DNA from: Angiostrongylus vasorum
Lineage: Eukaryota; Nematoda; Chromadorea; Rhabditida; Metastrongylidae
Direction: 5' to 3'
NCBI GenBank assembly: GCA_018806985.1
Contig: JADANN010000085.1
Coordinates: forward strand, 1 to 64,000
Length of the DNA: 64,000 nucleotides
Below the pieces are notes generated by a model. That model was not told the DNA's origin, did no database searches, and worked only from the letters and a program-made list of their open reading frames with translations. The position numbers and the translations under genes are program-made. Of the stretch, positions 10,987-22,366 are shown piece after piece (position 1 is the first letter of the stretch; each line of letters starts with the position of its first letter).

Positions 10987-11250
10987 AGGATAAAAAGGAT
11001 AAAGCTCTCTGCGTTGAGCAACCCCGAAGGAATGTGCCATGCATTCAACTTCATTAAAGAAATCGTTAGAGGTGACTGAATGAATATCTGACCTTTAGCA
11101 TGACACGCCGTGGACTAGCGATGATTCATCGAGCCAGTGCTGCCATCCTCCCGGAGAAGTCTGGTACCAGCTTGCCGACCTCAGAGTTACTAGGGGCTTG
11201 GTCAGCCTAGAGCACGGAACGAACCCACATGAATTACAGGGAACCCCTAT
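10987..11250 (-). mobile_element. SINE-1 inserted at a 12 bp site
   Basis: Reverse-oriented SINE-1 with TGCAGTTATTAG to its left (10975-10986) and TGCAGTTATTAC to its right (11251-11262). The empty site is preserved at 39435-39446. Confidence 0.75.
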
Positions 11251-11262
11251 TGCAGTTATTAC

Positions 11263-11645
11263 TTGCTTGATAATTGAACGGCCCGTCCTTACTAGTTGTG
11301 CGGGCCCTAGCATAATCACCATCTTTCAGAGATTTGCTGGTTAAGCCCATTGTGGTTCCCTGGAATCCCGAGGACAGCCTGGCCAAAGTCTGCCTCAGGT
11401 CGTCACCACGACAGGCAGTAGCAGCCTTTGTGGATCAGAGGGAGATTTACCACCATGCGACTTTGATACCATGACTGCGATGGATCATGGTATTGGTTTG
11501 CTCTTTGCTAGGCTTCCTGGTGGAAACGCCGGACTCCTCAACTTGGGAGACCGTGCCGGAAGGACGAATCCCTCCGCTGTACATCGCAGTCCGACACCCA
11601 GGAACACCTCCCAGCCACGATGAGGGAGTAAACTGTTGGGAGGAT
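11263..11645 (-). mobile_element. 383 bp repeat, copy 2, second insertion at the same site
   Basis: Reverse copy of the 4315-4697 repeat, again 383 bp. It lies between TGCAGTTATTAC (11251-11262) and TGCAGTTATTAG (11646-11657), so this element also appears to have its own target duplication. Confidence 0.72.
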
Positions 11646-12079
11646 TGCAGTTATTAGTCAAATTAAATGGTCGTTTCTATGCAAATAAATGACGAGTTTT
11701 CTTTTTACTTACATTGCGCAGAACAATTGCTTTGGGAGCACAGACGGCACATCCCAAACATTTTCGTTTATTAGAAAGTTGGAAACATTTTGATAGGGTG
11801 GCCAAGGAAGTTACAGATTAGTGTCGCTACCATACTATTCCTAAAGCATGCCAAATTTCTTTTCTTAATTCAGTGGGAGCCCCGGTCTAAATTGCAGAAT
11901 ATAAATGCGATCAGACAAAAAGTTATGCCCCTGGCGAAGTTATTTTTTCGTAATGCGATTCTTTAATCTTTTACTGAAATTTCGCAGATGAGCTTCTTTG
12001 GCCCATCGAGCCCGCTTGTCGTCACAGACAAGGAAGTCACACCCATAGGGAAATGAAAAACTGAATACTGAAATGAAAA

Positions 12080-12301
12080 ACAAATGGAGCTGAATGAATC
12101 GCAATTTTTCACCGGTAAGGATTTTGCCAATAAGAATGTTGCTAACCGAAAGCTGTGTTTCCTCGTTGTTATTCGACTTTTCTGCTTCCTTGTTGACATT
12201 CGATATATCTATAGATGGACTTCTAATCAAAAACGCACTTTTACGACGCTGCTTTCTTTTGATTCTGCATTTCCTTAGTTGTGGGAAAAGCTGAAATTTA
12301 A
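12080..12301 (+). promoter_or_regulatory. conserved block upstream of the secreted gene copies
   Basis: About 220 bp containing GAAAGCTGTGTTTCCTCGTT, TACGACGCTG and CTTAGTTGTGGGAAA recur at 39605-39822, and in more diverged form at 49445-49645. In each case the block lies a few hundred bp upstream of a signal-peptide exon. It could be a 5' untranslated exon, a promoter or an enhancer. Conservation above the flanks is what I see; the role is inference. Confidence 0.4.
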
Positions 12302-12829
12302 TGACACTGAAGCGAATTTAATATGGTTGAAATCCAATTTAGCCTGAAGCATTTGAGAAATCAGTGCATTCATTGAATTGCTTTCAAGTGATTGCTTTCA
12401 CATAAGTCGTTTTTATTTTATGTGTCACTTCTCATTGTTGATATCTATATGCCGGAGAATAGGAGAGATTCTATTGACAATCCTCACGCCCTTATCCGAA
12501 TGTTGACTCGAATTTTTCTTTGAGTTGAGCACTTTCGCAGTACCCACAATATCCATGATGTGGTCACTGAGTACGAATGTTTAGATGAAATTCACTGCTT
12601 TCACAATGACCCTATAGAAACGCGGAATTCTGTTCTCAATTCAGCCTCGCAATAGCAGCAATTTACTTAATTTTTTCATGTGTGATTCTAATGAAAATGA
12701 ACAGTCTGGTTAATATGGCAACAGTTGCGACACACGTCCAGTGCTGCTTTTCTCTTCTCATTGTCACTGCAGTGTTTGAATGTGCTGCGGGTCCAGGTGG
12801 GACCAGTTATTAATTCAGAGATTAAATGA

Positions 12830-13015
12830 ACGGCTTTCCGTAAACCTCGGCATTAATACTGGATTTATATATGTACATATATATATATATATATATATTT
12901 ATATACGCAATCTTTCAAACTGCCTTCATTGACCTGACGCGAGCTAGGCATCAGTTGCTGTTGTTGTCAGGATTAGCTCTAACGTTTCGACTTCATCTCC
13001 ATCAAAGTGCGGTGC
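12830..13015 (-). mobile_element. second hammerhead-tail family, decayed copy
   Basis: On the minus strand the order is TTTGATGGAGATGAAGTC, then GAAACGTTAG, and at the far end a CCGAGGTTTAC-type terminus, as in PLE tails. The same copy exists in cassette C at 41010-41170, so it was there before the duplication. The core is too changed to be active. Confidence 0.5.
12875..12899. repeat. AT dinucleotide microsatellite
   Basis: A short run of alternating A and T inside intron 1 of copy B. A shorter run occurs at 41045-41068 at the paralogous place. Confidence 0.85.
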
Positions 13016-13189
13016 TTTGTCTAATGTTTTCCATGCAACTATAGTACTAATAAAGATGGAATATATGCATAATGCCATTTTGTTGAAAAACTATTGAACA
13101 TGCTGTTCAAGGTCAAAAAAGTTCCAAAGGTCAAAAAATGAATGTGAAAAAAGCGGACCAAGTCATGTGTAATAGTGACGCGTTCGCCT

Positions 13190-13800
13190 TTCCAGTTTTG
13201 CTGAGGTTTTCGATTCTTGCCCTAGGAACCTGACAGTCCATGTCTTATGTGCAGTGCTGTGGGGATAAGAAAGAACACCCAACTCCATGCTCACCTTTTC
13301 GACTAAACGGCACTTCCTTATGCGTCAGAAACCTGTGCTGCGTAAACAGGATGAAAAAATCACCCAGCGTTATTGAACACGCGGTCGAAAAGACGGTGCT
13401 AGGAGTATCCTGTGTCAAATAAGTAAGAGATGGGATCCGAATTTCCGACGTGCGTCGACGATCAAAAATCAAAGACGCCGTTCTGTACGCCAAACAATCG
13501 AAGATAATGTGGGCCGGACACGTAATGCGTATGAATGACGATTGATGGACAAGAGCCGTTAGTGACTGGATTTCTCGGGATGTCAAACGTGCTGCAGGAA
13601 TACCACCGACCCTGATGGTCAGAGTTCTTCACAAAGAACGTTGAAGAAGGATATGATGCTCGACGATTCCCTAGAGCGAGCAGAACACATTGGGCTACTC
13701 TTTCACGCGACAGGGAAGAATGGAAGACTTACTGGCGCCCGCTCGAGTCACTCGACGACCAATGGACCGACAAGTAATACAGGTGATGATACCGTTAATA
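13190..13800 (+). pseudogene. RTE-clade LINE, C-terminal end, decayed
   Basis: Frames scattered over 13240-13760 correspond to the C-terminal part read clearly at 44.4-44.9 kb: KDAVLYAKQSK, WAGHVMRMND, DWISRDVKRAA and the final YWRPLES region. Multiple stops and shifts are present. It ends with the ACAGGTGATGATAC repeats typical of RTE 3' tails. It lies in intron 1 of copy B, with a paralogue at 41.48-42.05 kb. Confidence 0.78.
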
Positions 13801-14029
13801 TGAGAATTAGATATCAAGATTTAGCTATCGCTATTGAATTAACTGTTTGCCAATTTTTCCCGTTTATTTGTTTGACAAGGTTTAATTAGTCTCAACTTTT
13901 ACCCAGAACCGTCAAACGATTTTTACGATAGTATTTTTGGTAAATGTCGTTAAATAATGAAATTATTACAATCATCATGGTGTTCCTGTATTTGAAACTT
14001 TTTCAATCCTTTTTTCCACTTCACCCCTT

Positions 14030-14360
14030 CATGAGGACGGTGTTGGTTCGACCTCGTCTCGGATTCACGAAGTGTCTCATCCTTGCGCGCACCTGAAATT
14101 CGTACCGAGCTTGTGTGGCCATAGTCCAGTCTTTACGATGCGAAAGCTCGGAGGGTTGGCTAGCAAAGACTCCATGGACGATCGAATCGACAGTCATTCA
14201 ACGTCGTTCGTGACGAGAGGAAAATCCTCAAACAGCAGGTGTCTGCACGAAAAAAAACTTAGAATGTGTTTGTGGATGATGGGTGCGAGGGAGCTAATCC
14301 AAATCAAGAAATGCTATTATCCACAAAGTGGGTGTGAAGGATAGGTCGTCTGAAATAAAT
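14030..14360 (+). mobile_element. SINE-3, copy in intron 1 of copy B
   Basis: Has a B-box-like TTGGTTCGACCTCG near its start and ends GGTCGTCTGAAATAAATAAA. Similar to 15175-15490 and to the 5690-5875 fragment. Confidence 0.5.
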
Positions 14361-15174
14361 AAAGGGACTGAACAGCCTCCATTTACACACTCGTAATACT
14401 GCAATGTTTACATTCAACTTGTATTTATTCACCAGAAAACCTCGAGATTTAGCCGCAATGAGTTCAAGGACCTTTAACGTTAATGGCTTCACCTTGCTAG
14501 TGCAGATGGTTTTTTCAATGGCCCAAGGCGCAGCTGCTCAGGTTCCCGGTATTGCACCGACAGCAGAGGCAGCCAGAGGATTTGTGACGCGTATTGTAAT
14601 GCAAGCAGTGAGTTTGAGTTTTTCAGATGCTTTCAATAAGAGCGGCAATTTTTAAAAATTCGCCGGCATTTTGATAGCAACACGGTTCGAATGGCTTTAG
14701 ATATTTTAATTGAGAAGTTCAATATAAATTCAAACGGTTAGTGAAAGCCGTGTTTTCCAGGTGTTTGATGTTCTCGAACAACAGGGTCATGCAGCCGGTC
14801 TCTCCGATCCCTATAATCCAAAGTCATTTTGGGTCAACTCACTGTCAACATCACCTATCAACCATTTGAAATGCCAGTTTGGTTTCTGTAAACCCAGCAG
14901 CGGATGGTTAGTTTTCAATTTTCAAATCCATCAGAAAGGTTTACTTAAACCTAGCGGGAACCAAAAGAGCCCTACTACCTTGCATGCTGCCATGAATCCT
15001 GAATTCTGCCATTTTTAAAAAGCTAATGTGCGAATGACACAAAATATGACAAAGATGATTTTGCAACATTAATTTCACAGTTTTCAGCAAGTGTTTCTAA
15101 GACTAGCGTGTTAACTCGAACTTTAAATCACCGTTGCTGCTCTTCTAGTGATTATCATTAGTTCTTTTATTATC

Positions 15175-15490
15175 CTGTAGGTTGGTTAGTGATGCAGACC
15201 ATCACATCAGGAAACAAGGTTATGGTTCGGCCATCCTTACAACGTCCTCAATCCATCCACATCGGAACGCTGTAGCTGAGCTGTCTCTAGATTTGCGAGA
15301 AGGGATGGAGTCTGCATGCATTAAACGACATTGTTGACGAAAGACAATTCCTCAGTCAGCAGTCGAATCCACATAGAAATTTTTGGAAGGTGTTCGCGAC
15401 CGGCGTTTGCGAGAGAAATAAACCGAACGCAGGAAATACTGGGACCCGCACGATGATTTCGATGGCGGGTCGTGTAAAATAAAACGACGA
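15175..15490 (+). mobile_element. SINE-3, intron 3 of copy B
   Basis: The head GTTGGTTAGTGATGCAG with TGGTTCGGCCATCC is tRNA-like. The 3' end is GCGGGTCGTGTAAAATAAAA. A further partial copy with TTGGTTCGACCATCTCC lies at 16085-16275. Confidence 0.5.
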
Positions 15491-15519
15491 AAACAAAAAG
15501 AATGAAGTCGGGATATTTG

Positions 15520-15635
15520 TAAAATTTCAGACCGCAGGTGTCTGCGTAAAGATTAAACGTGTTATTACCCCTTCATAGACTAACACATTCACCACTACAC
15601 CATGCAGGTCCTTCATTTTGCCATTCCCTCAGCTA
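15520..15635 (-). mobile_element. SINE-2 fragment, intron 3 of copy B
   Basis: Reverse copy containing CAGACCGCAGGTGTCTGCG and TTCACCACTACACCATGC, matching the SINE-2 head at 59.5 kb. Confidence 0.6.
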
Positions 15636-17493
15636 GTTTTCCGAAAAAATATTATTGTTCTTTCCACTTTTTTCTTCAATTTTTGTAAATAAAATAACTT
15701 TGCTATCTTCACCGTTAATATTATCAGGCATTATTCTTCACAATTTAGAGCATCACCAACAATGTCTTGTTCAGATTGTTCGAGTTGATTTTTCCCACAT
15801 TTAACGCACTGTGCTTTTTTTGAATCGGAGTACTGCGTATAGATAGAGAAAAAAAAAGAAAATAATTGTAGAAGATCGCTTTTTTAGAGGAGATCGTAGC
15901 ACGATTAAATCTCATCTGAAGAGGCTTATTTTTTTGCACAGCTTGAGTAATTTGTACAAACAATTTATGCTCATGGTTTTTAAAAAATAATATTCTTAAG
16001 ACTTGTAGATGACCACGTCAGCTAGTCTGGAAGACGATATCTCTCTTATATTTTGTTTCCGAAAACGCAGGAGAGGTGAGCGCTGATGTTTAGCCGAGTG
16101 TTTATTGATGTAGTCCATGTCCATGAGTCACCAAGATCTTGGTTCGACCATCTCCATAATGCTCCCTTTCAATCCACATGGGAACACCTTTCCTTGACAA
16201 CTTATAAGGATTCGGTGGCCCACAGGCGCTCGTCGTCTCACTTCGTGTTTTCGTAGTTGTATCGAGCCCAATCATCTTCGGTGGAGCACCACTTAAATAA
16301 GAACACCACTCGGCAGTGTCTATTTTATAGAGGACGGTTGTTCACTAATTCTCGGCTGACAATGGGTTTTTTTTTCATGTCGACATTGTCGGCATGAAAA
16401 GGAATCATTATCAGTAGGCAATTATTCAACAACCATATTGCGTAGAAGGAACACATTTCGGTGAGCTTACCATTCGAGTGGTGGTTCGCTTGAGAAGGTT
16501 CGACGTCGGCTGTGATGAAAGCCAAGGCGTTGAAATGGTAACCAAATAAAAGTTTTATCACAACTTCGGTTATGCTAAACAATACAAATATTGATTACTA
16601 ACGTTGTGGTAAAGTTGGTAAAGTGAGAGTGCCTTTAGTAAAGCATCATTTCGCTAGGTGCATGCTACTCACTGTTCTGTCAGCGGTGAATGTTTAAAAG
16701 AAGTGTTTTCTGTGGAACGAATAAAATTTACTCATCAAATTTCAAGGGCTTAGTTTGTGAACACTCTGGCTAAGCGGGCTGCGTGTCAATTTGATTTTTT
16801 TTTGGGCTCTGGAAAACTGTCAAGCCGGAAGGTCAGCTATCGCATCCGAATAGTGGGATAAGAACGTCGTCTCTACTTATTAAGAAAACAGTGAATTATT
16901 GGTCAATGACAAGGATAAAGAAGACCGCTTCTTGAATTTGCAACACACGAAATAATCGACGATCTCCGCCTACAATGAATGCGAGGAAAAATGCATTGAA
17001 TGGAAGAAGTGCGAAGGATGAGCACGGTAGTTGTCATGACGGGTCGTGCAGTAATGGCAGCAAAAAATCTTTGCAGTAGTAGTTTTATTGCGAAGTAATA
17101 CAAACAGCAAGAAGGGCAAAAAAGTAGGGACAGAAATACTTTTAGCAAACGAGTTCTTTGCAGTAATGGGCATGGCGAATATGAATACTTGCATCATCAT
17201 CGGCAATGCGGTGACTGCCATATGCACTGCTGCAAATTGTATGTTAAACGTTCCCATGGATATCATGCCTCTTCCTTCCTTGGCGTTGACAGTTTCAGGG
17301 AACTCTCACGGTTTGAATTCTAGTTTCTGTACAGCTTTGTGCTAAAAAGAAATGAATTTTTTTGCAGACCACAAATGTCATCATGGCGAATTGGAGTAGA
17401 GAGATGTGGCAAGGCGTGGTGAACAGAGTGGTTCGAATGCTCCTCGGGGCCGTTTGCCACGAACTTCGTTCGGCAGTTGAGACCGTCTCATGA

Positions 17494-18514
17494 AAAGAGA
17501 AGCCGACGGAGAACTGCTTGGAATGGACCATGCGTTTGCATGATATTTTAAACCGTTATCTTGTGAAATCTATAAACTAATTAACCAGGAATTGTTCAAT
17601 ATTGGAGGGAGCGTGAAAAACTGTAATAAAGCGTACTGCATTAAGAATATTTCGTTTACCAGTAGTTATTTGATCAAAAAATTTCACGCGAAACGAAATT
17701 AGCTGAAAGAGAGTCTCATATGATCGACTGAAAAACTACGATTGGATAAGGTTTGAAACGCAAATTCGAATAGAACTGTGTTCGGTCATCCACTGAAAAT
17801 TCTTCAAACCTTGTGGTATGGTGTGAGGCAAATAACTTTGCAAAGAACGAAGTTTTTTTCTAGAATTTTGTTTCATTCTTAAGATTTCTATTCTTCGTAA
17901 GTCTTCCGCATTCGCACAGTTTTTTTTCCACTAAGGCGTTCAAAGAACTTTCGGAGATATTCATACATATTGAGTACTAACAAGCAATCACCCGTGGACA
18001 GGAGTGATCTGGAGAACACGAATCGTGATTGAAACCAACCAAGCTGAGGCTGCATTCGAAATCACAATGGGACCATTAGAAACTTTTCTATATGACATTG
18101 ATTTGATTATGGAATAGTTTCACATAAACCCTGTATGTCCCTTCAATATTTCTGTCTAGAAACCCAAATTACCCGATTGAGAAGAGCGACCTGGAATTTT
18201 TAAGCTTTGAGCCGGTGGGAAAACTTGAGAAGAGGCACAGTTTCACAATCCGGTAATATCATGGGACGACTTTTGCTGGAGCTAGAAGCCGCAAATTACA
18301 TACTCTCTCGCAAACGTACGAAGTCCTACCTATAAAAGCAAAAAATCGCCAGACCATTGGAGGACATCGCGCAACGTCATTGAGGTCGCAAGGTCTGCAC
18401 AAGAAAGGAGATCGAACGGATCTTCGTAATTAACGTTTGATATGCGTATTGAGTGTATCCGTAAGGTCTTCACGAAGTTTATCATGTGGCGAATATCAAA
18501 TACTCCAGAAAACC
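17494..18514. other. no gene recognised
   Basis: AT-rich sequence downstream of copy B. Short open frames only, without domains or splice support. Confidence 0.4.
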
Positions 18515-18665
18515 GCGGAATAAGCGTTTTCTGAGAGATACTCTCCAACAATTTCTGACGTGCCCCGAAGTAAGCGTTTTCCAAGGGATACTCTCGAATA
18601 ACGCAAACGTGCACCAAAGCCGCGCAATAAGCGTTTTCCGAGGGATACTCTCGAATAACAAGAAA
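18515..18665. repeat. three-unit tandem repeat
   Basis: The core TAAGCGTTTTCC, then AGGGATACTCTCGAATAAC, occurs three times with starts near 18519, 18572 and 18630. The last two units are nearly identical. The minus strand stays open across all three and would encode a repeated REYPSENAY / REYPLENAY motif, but no start, splice sites or family support a gene. Confidence 0.75.
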
Positions 18666-18859
18666 CAAGAAGAGCACACGCAGTTGACAAAGCAGGATTC
18701 AGAGAAAGTTTTTGATGCATGGCTCTCATTTATACTGTTCCAGAAGTCATAAATGTTTCTCGAAAACACCACTTGCTCTACGACTTTTGTTGATTAAATA
18801 AAGACTTTTAAAAGTGCGAAGCCGATTGGAATTTTATTGGCGCTCTTTCAAACAATGGG

Positions 18860-19068
18860 TAGGTTAGGCATAAATACTCTAGACGACTGCTATTCCAGGA
18901 AATAGCCGAGCGCTCCCACAAAATTTGCGTTAAAACGGATATGCTTCCAAACAACTTCGGCTGCAATTTTCCGACTATGGAGGGATAATGGCGTTGCGGG
19001 CTCGTGGGATGGGTCGAACTAGCATAGTGCTCGTGATGATCGGAATCACTAACACTATGCTACCCAGC
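18860..19068 (-). mobile_element. tRNA-derived SINE (SINE-1-like)
   Basis: On the minus strand the head reads GGGTAGCATAGTG (A-box-like) and AGTTCGACCCATCCC (B-box-like), followed by a SINE-1-like body. Diverged from the 6945 copy. Confidence 0.55.
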
Positions 19069-19789
19069 ATCAGGGTGAAGATTTTCTATTCTCAACTAAC
19101 ACTTTACTTTTGCAGATGTAGATTACAGCAAAAAAGAATTTCAGGTGTAGAAATCACTCTCCAGCAATTCATTTAGAATCGTGCCTTTAACGTCTCCCCT
19201 TTAATGTCTTAGATGAAATAGTTGTGCAGTGTCTGATATTTTATTTGGCATTGAAATGGTATCTTTCCCAGAGTTTAACAAAATTTCTTGAAATTGCACA
19301 AGTCGTGAAGTGTGGCATAAAATATTTTTTTTGAAGATTCGTAGTCCATTGTAGTACTGAACACGGCGGAAGGCGACAATTTTCCGCCTTCAAATGGATA
19401 TCTTGGAGAGGCGTTCTGCTTTCTCTTCCAAAATTCAGCATGGTCAGAGAGAAACGACATGAACCACTCATGAGGAGAAAAATTTTCTAACGGCGGAGTT
19501 TATTTCTTCAACACTTTTCGCTATCTGATTATGGAATGCAGCGGTGTGAAAGAGCAGAGCCAATTTTGTGGTGGAACTGGTCATGGCTGAGCGATTGCAC
19601 TAAACCAGTGCAGTGCTGGTTATTCAGGTTTCTCTCATTTATACAGGCATCATGAAGACACTGCTGCCATCAGAGCTTTGAACACACTCGCAGTTTATAA
19701 CGCCTGAGAAGAAACTCTGTGTCGGTGTCATCAAAACTGAACGGAATGTCCACATAGTGTGAGCCTAAATATGATGCAAAGAAAGTTGT
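19069..19789. other. no gene recognised
   Basis: AT-rich sequence with short frames on both strands; no similarity to other parts of the window noticed. Confidence 0.35.
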
Positions 19790-21035
19790 CAAAAGTTTTC
19801 CAGAAAATTGTTCATTTCAACAACTCAAAACATTTGTCCATTTTCTCTTGTGTTGAGCAAACTTCCTTAGAGTATATCAAGTTTACCCGAGAGAAACCGA
19901 AAGAAAATTGGCTTCCATTCCTGAACGTCCAAATTAACCTGTCAGAAAATGGCTACGTAACAAAGTTGTACCGAAATCCAAGTAGTAAAAATATCTTAGT
20001 TCGTTACTTCCCCTCTCACCACTCTCACACGAAAACGGCACTTGTGAGAAACATGCTAAGAACAGTTACCACCTTGTGCACGGGAAGGGAGCAGAAAGAG
20101 GGGCCCCGGAACTTGGGGGCGGCAAATAGCCATTTCTAATGGCTACGAAACTGTTGCTCGGGATAGGTGTAGGGGAAATCCCCCAAAAGACAACTCTGGC
20201 GATTAAAAGGTTTCGTTTATTCTACCCTTCATCTCAAATTATGTAAATGCAGCTATAAAACGCTGCTTAAGAAGGGCGGGTCTAGAGAATTCGGTAAAAG
20301 TAGTTGAAATGCCATCGAGTAATCTAAGGCGCCAGCTAGTTCGTATCCGCCTATATGATCATCTATGTGCAACGCAAAATTGCATAATTTGTCCTAATGG
20401 TAGAGACGTTGATTACATGAGCTCTGGTACAGTTTATTTGATCTCTTGTAAGGCGTGCGGAGACGAATACATTGGCGAAACGGGTAAACCACTCTGTGTC
20501 CGCATAAAAAGAACACCTAGTCGGCAAACGTAAACCAATACCCCACTGGGCACGCGTAGGACCCAGAGACATAAGGGGGATGACTTTGAAGTATGGGTCA
20601 CGATCCTCGCACAGGAATCGAGAACACAAGCGCGCAGTACTCTCGAGGCGTTCTGGATTAATTCCAGTAATCCGAAACTGAACAGCAGGGAAGAATGCCT
20701 CATTATCACGTGTGATATTGAGCAGTATATAAGCCTGTTATTCTGATGAGGTGGGCACATTACGTTTCTAAGTGAACTCTATGCGATTAATCTCCACGTG
20801 ACATATTTAGTGGAAGACTCACAGAAAGCGGTGAGTGTGCAAAGCTGTGTTCAATGTGATTGAAATCTTTAGCGTTTTCTTTGTTTGGTTATGGAGGTGT
20901 TTGGCCGAATAGATTACTATCAACTTGACCTTTTCAGGCTCTGAGGAAGGCGAAATCTGCCGAAACGTCAGCTTATCCGTGAATAAAGAATAGAAATAAC
21001 ACGTGTTTGCTGAACAAGAATACGAAGAATTATTC
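19790..21035 (+). pseudogene. PLE copy: RT thumb, linker, GIY-YIG domain and 3' tail
   Basis: The plus strand from about 19862 reads YIKFTREKPKENWLPFLNV, NPSSKNILVRYF and the linker to 20139. The cysteine segment (CATQNCIICPNGRD) and the nuclease core TVYLISCKACGDEYIGETGK follow at 20309-20500. A frameshift near 20510 breaks the IKEHL segment, and the C-terminus continues to about 20745. The 3' region and hammerhead tail close the element near 21035. Positions 19800-19861 are a short piece of the RT region in reverse orientation, so the 5' end is an inverted fragment. It is a dead copy with a clear domain order. Confidence 0.85.
20937..20975 (+). ncRNA. small hammerhead ribozyme-like core in PLE tail
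   Basis: CTGAGGA (20941-20947) matches the CUGANGA core. GGCGAAATCTGCC forms stem II, and GAAAC (20962-20966) with GTC (20967-20969) completes the core. Stem III is reduced to the self-complementary ACGT. This matches published PLE-associated hammerhead variants that act as dimers. All core bases are intact here. Confidence 0.72.
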
Positions 21036-22366
21036 GTCGTAGAGTATATAACGCATATTTGACATATGTAGTGATGAACGACTGCTATTAATCTGTTAAT
21101 TCAGTGTTAAATTCCTCTTATGCAGGACAAGTGGAAATTTTGGAAAAACGCTATGCTTTCTCTCCTTTTTCAGAGCGCGGATAATCAAATAAACATTCTT
21201 TCGAGGCACCTTGTATGTCGCAAAATCTTTAGTTTTTGATGCGTAAATGAGGCGAACGGGTATGACTTCCATCATAAAATTTTTTGGAGCATTACCTAAG
21301 ATACACTTTCACGCGTTTATAGAATACCAGTAGAACGGTGGCTTTTTGGAATGTTAAGTTTTGGAAGAAGAATGGTGTAACAGGAGAAGCCATAGGTACT
21401 TTGTGTAAACCCGCATACCTGCGAGAGTCCTAGGATGGTCGGCTGTAAGGGCTTATCAAACCCTAATCGTTAATGGTCAGAAGATTTGCCAAAAAAAGTG
21501 AAAACGATAAGGTGACATTATTCTGAGTCATTAAGCTAATACAGAATTAATGAAAATCTTTAGAAGGCTAACGTTTCTACGTTTTCGTCTTTCGCAGAGG
21601 TATCTCTATAATTTGAGCCCGCGGTCCACAGTCGCCCCTCTTGTTAATTTAGTATTTTCATCCTCGTGTCGGGAACAATTTTTCTTCGTGTAGCAGTTTA
21701 TTTGTAAACATGTACTAAAACTGGAACTATTAAAAAAAATTTAAAAAAAGCTTTCGGCATTGATCAATCCTTGAGGGATGTGTCATGCATTCGACTTCAC
21801 TATGCACTGTTATAGGTGATTGAAAGGCATATCTAGCCTAAGCTATGACTATACAAAGAAGATTACCAGGGCTTCTGAACTCATATTTCGGTAGACTACC
21901 ACAGTTGTTTGGGTATGGATAGTATTCATGCAATCATTTCAATATCCAAAATGCTTGATGGAGTCAAACGTAAATGGATAGATATGGAATCAAATGGATA
22001 GACGACCACCACGTCTCTCAAAGACACTTCTATCCTAGAAGAACAGGATCTGATTCCCATGTAACCGAAACTAGCAAGTCTTTCCGAAGTTGATGTTTTT
22101 TCCGTGAAATTCACTTTTTCTGTCATGGGTTTGAGGAATAGGTCTTCGTTTCAAGCATTTTGATGTGCATCATTGCACTGCACAGCACTTCTAAAACTGA
22201 AATCACATTAGAGAAAGCTCGTTCCCCGATGCTGATTTCATCCGTTACAGCTTTCTGAACTCAGGTGAAACAATTACGGCGGAAAGCGGCATCTGGCACA
22301 TCGTCGAAATGCATCAGAGACTTTGACGGCTGCTACTCCCATTGTTGAACAGAAAGAGACAAATCC
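21036..22366. other. no gene; remnants of a hammerhead tail and a SINE-1 tail
   Basis: A decayed second-family tail is visible on the minus strand near 21570-21610 (GTTTCTACGTTTTCGTC). A reverse SINE-1 3' end lies at 21760-21850 (CATTGATCAATCC, ATGCATTCGACTTCA). The rest is unassigned. Confidence 0.45.

Larger units (their letters stand above)
12697..17493 (+). pseudogene. secreted nematode protein family, copy B (dead, expanded introns)
   Basis: Exons at 12697-12796, 14453-14607, 14761-14906, 17164-17310 and 17368-17493 match copy D. Exon 1 has extra bases that disrupt the signal peptide. Exon 2 is open (MSSRTFNVNGFTL). Exon 3 has extra bases after GATCCC and AATCCAAA that shift the frame. 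Exon 4 has an extra G before AACTCTCACG. Exon 5 has compensating shifts and ends TVS. The summed length, 674 nt, is not a multiple of three. Intron 1 holds an RTE fragment and a hammerhead-type tail; introns 1 and 3 hold SINEs. The AG that precedes the copy C start (CTCAGGTGTG) is CATGTGTG here. Confidence 0.8.

Noticed and set aside
18330..18677. 115-codon minus frame over the tandem repeat as a gene
   Set aside because: Other frames are also open over the repeat and no start context or introns support it.
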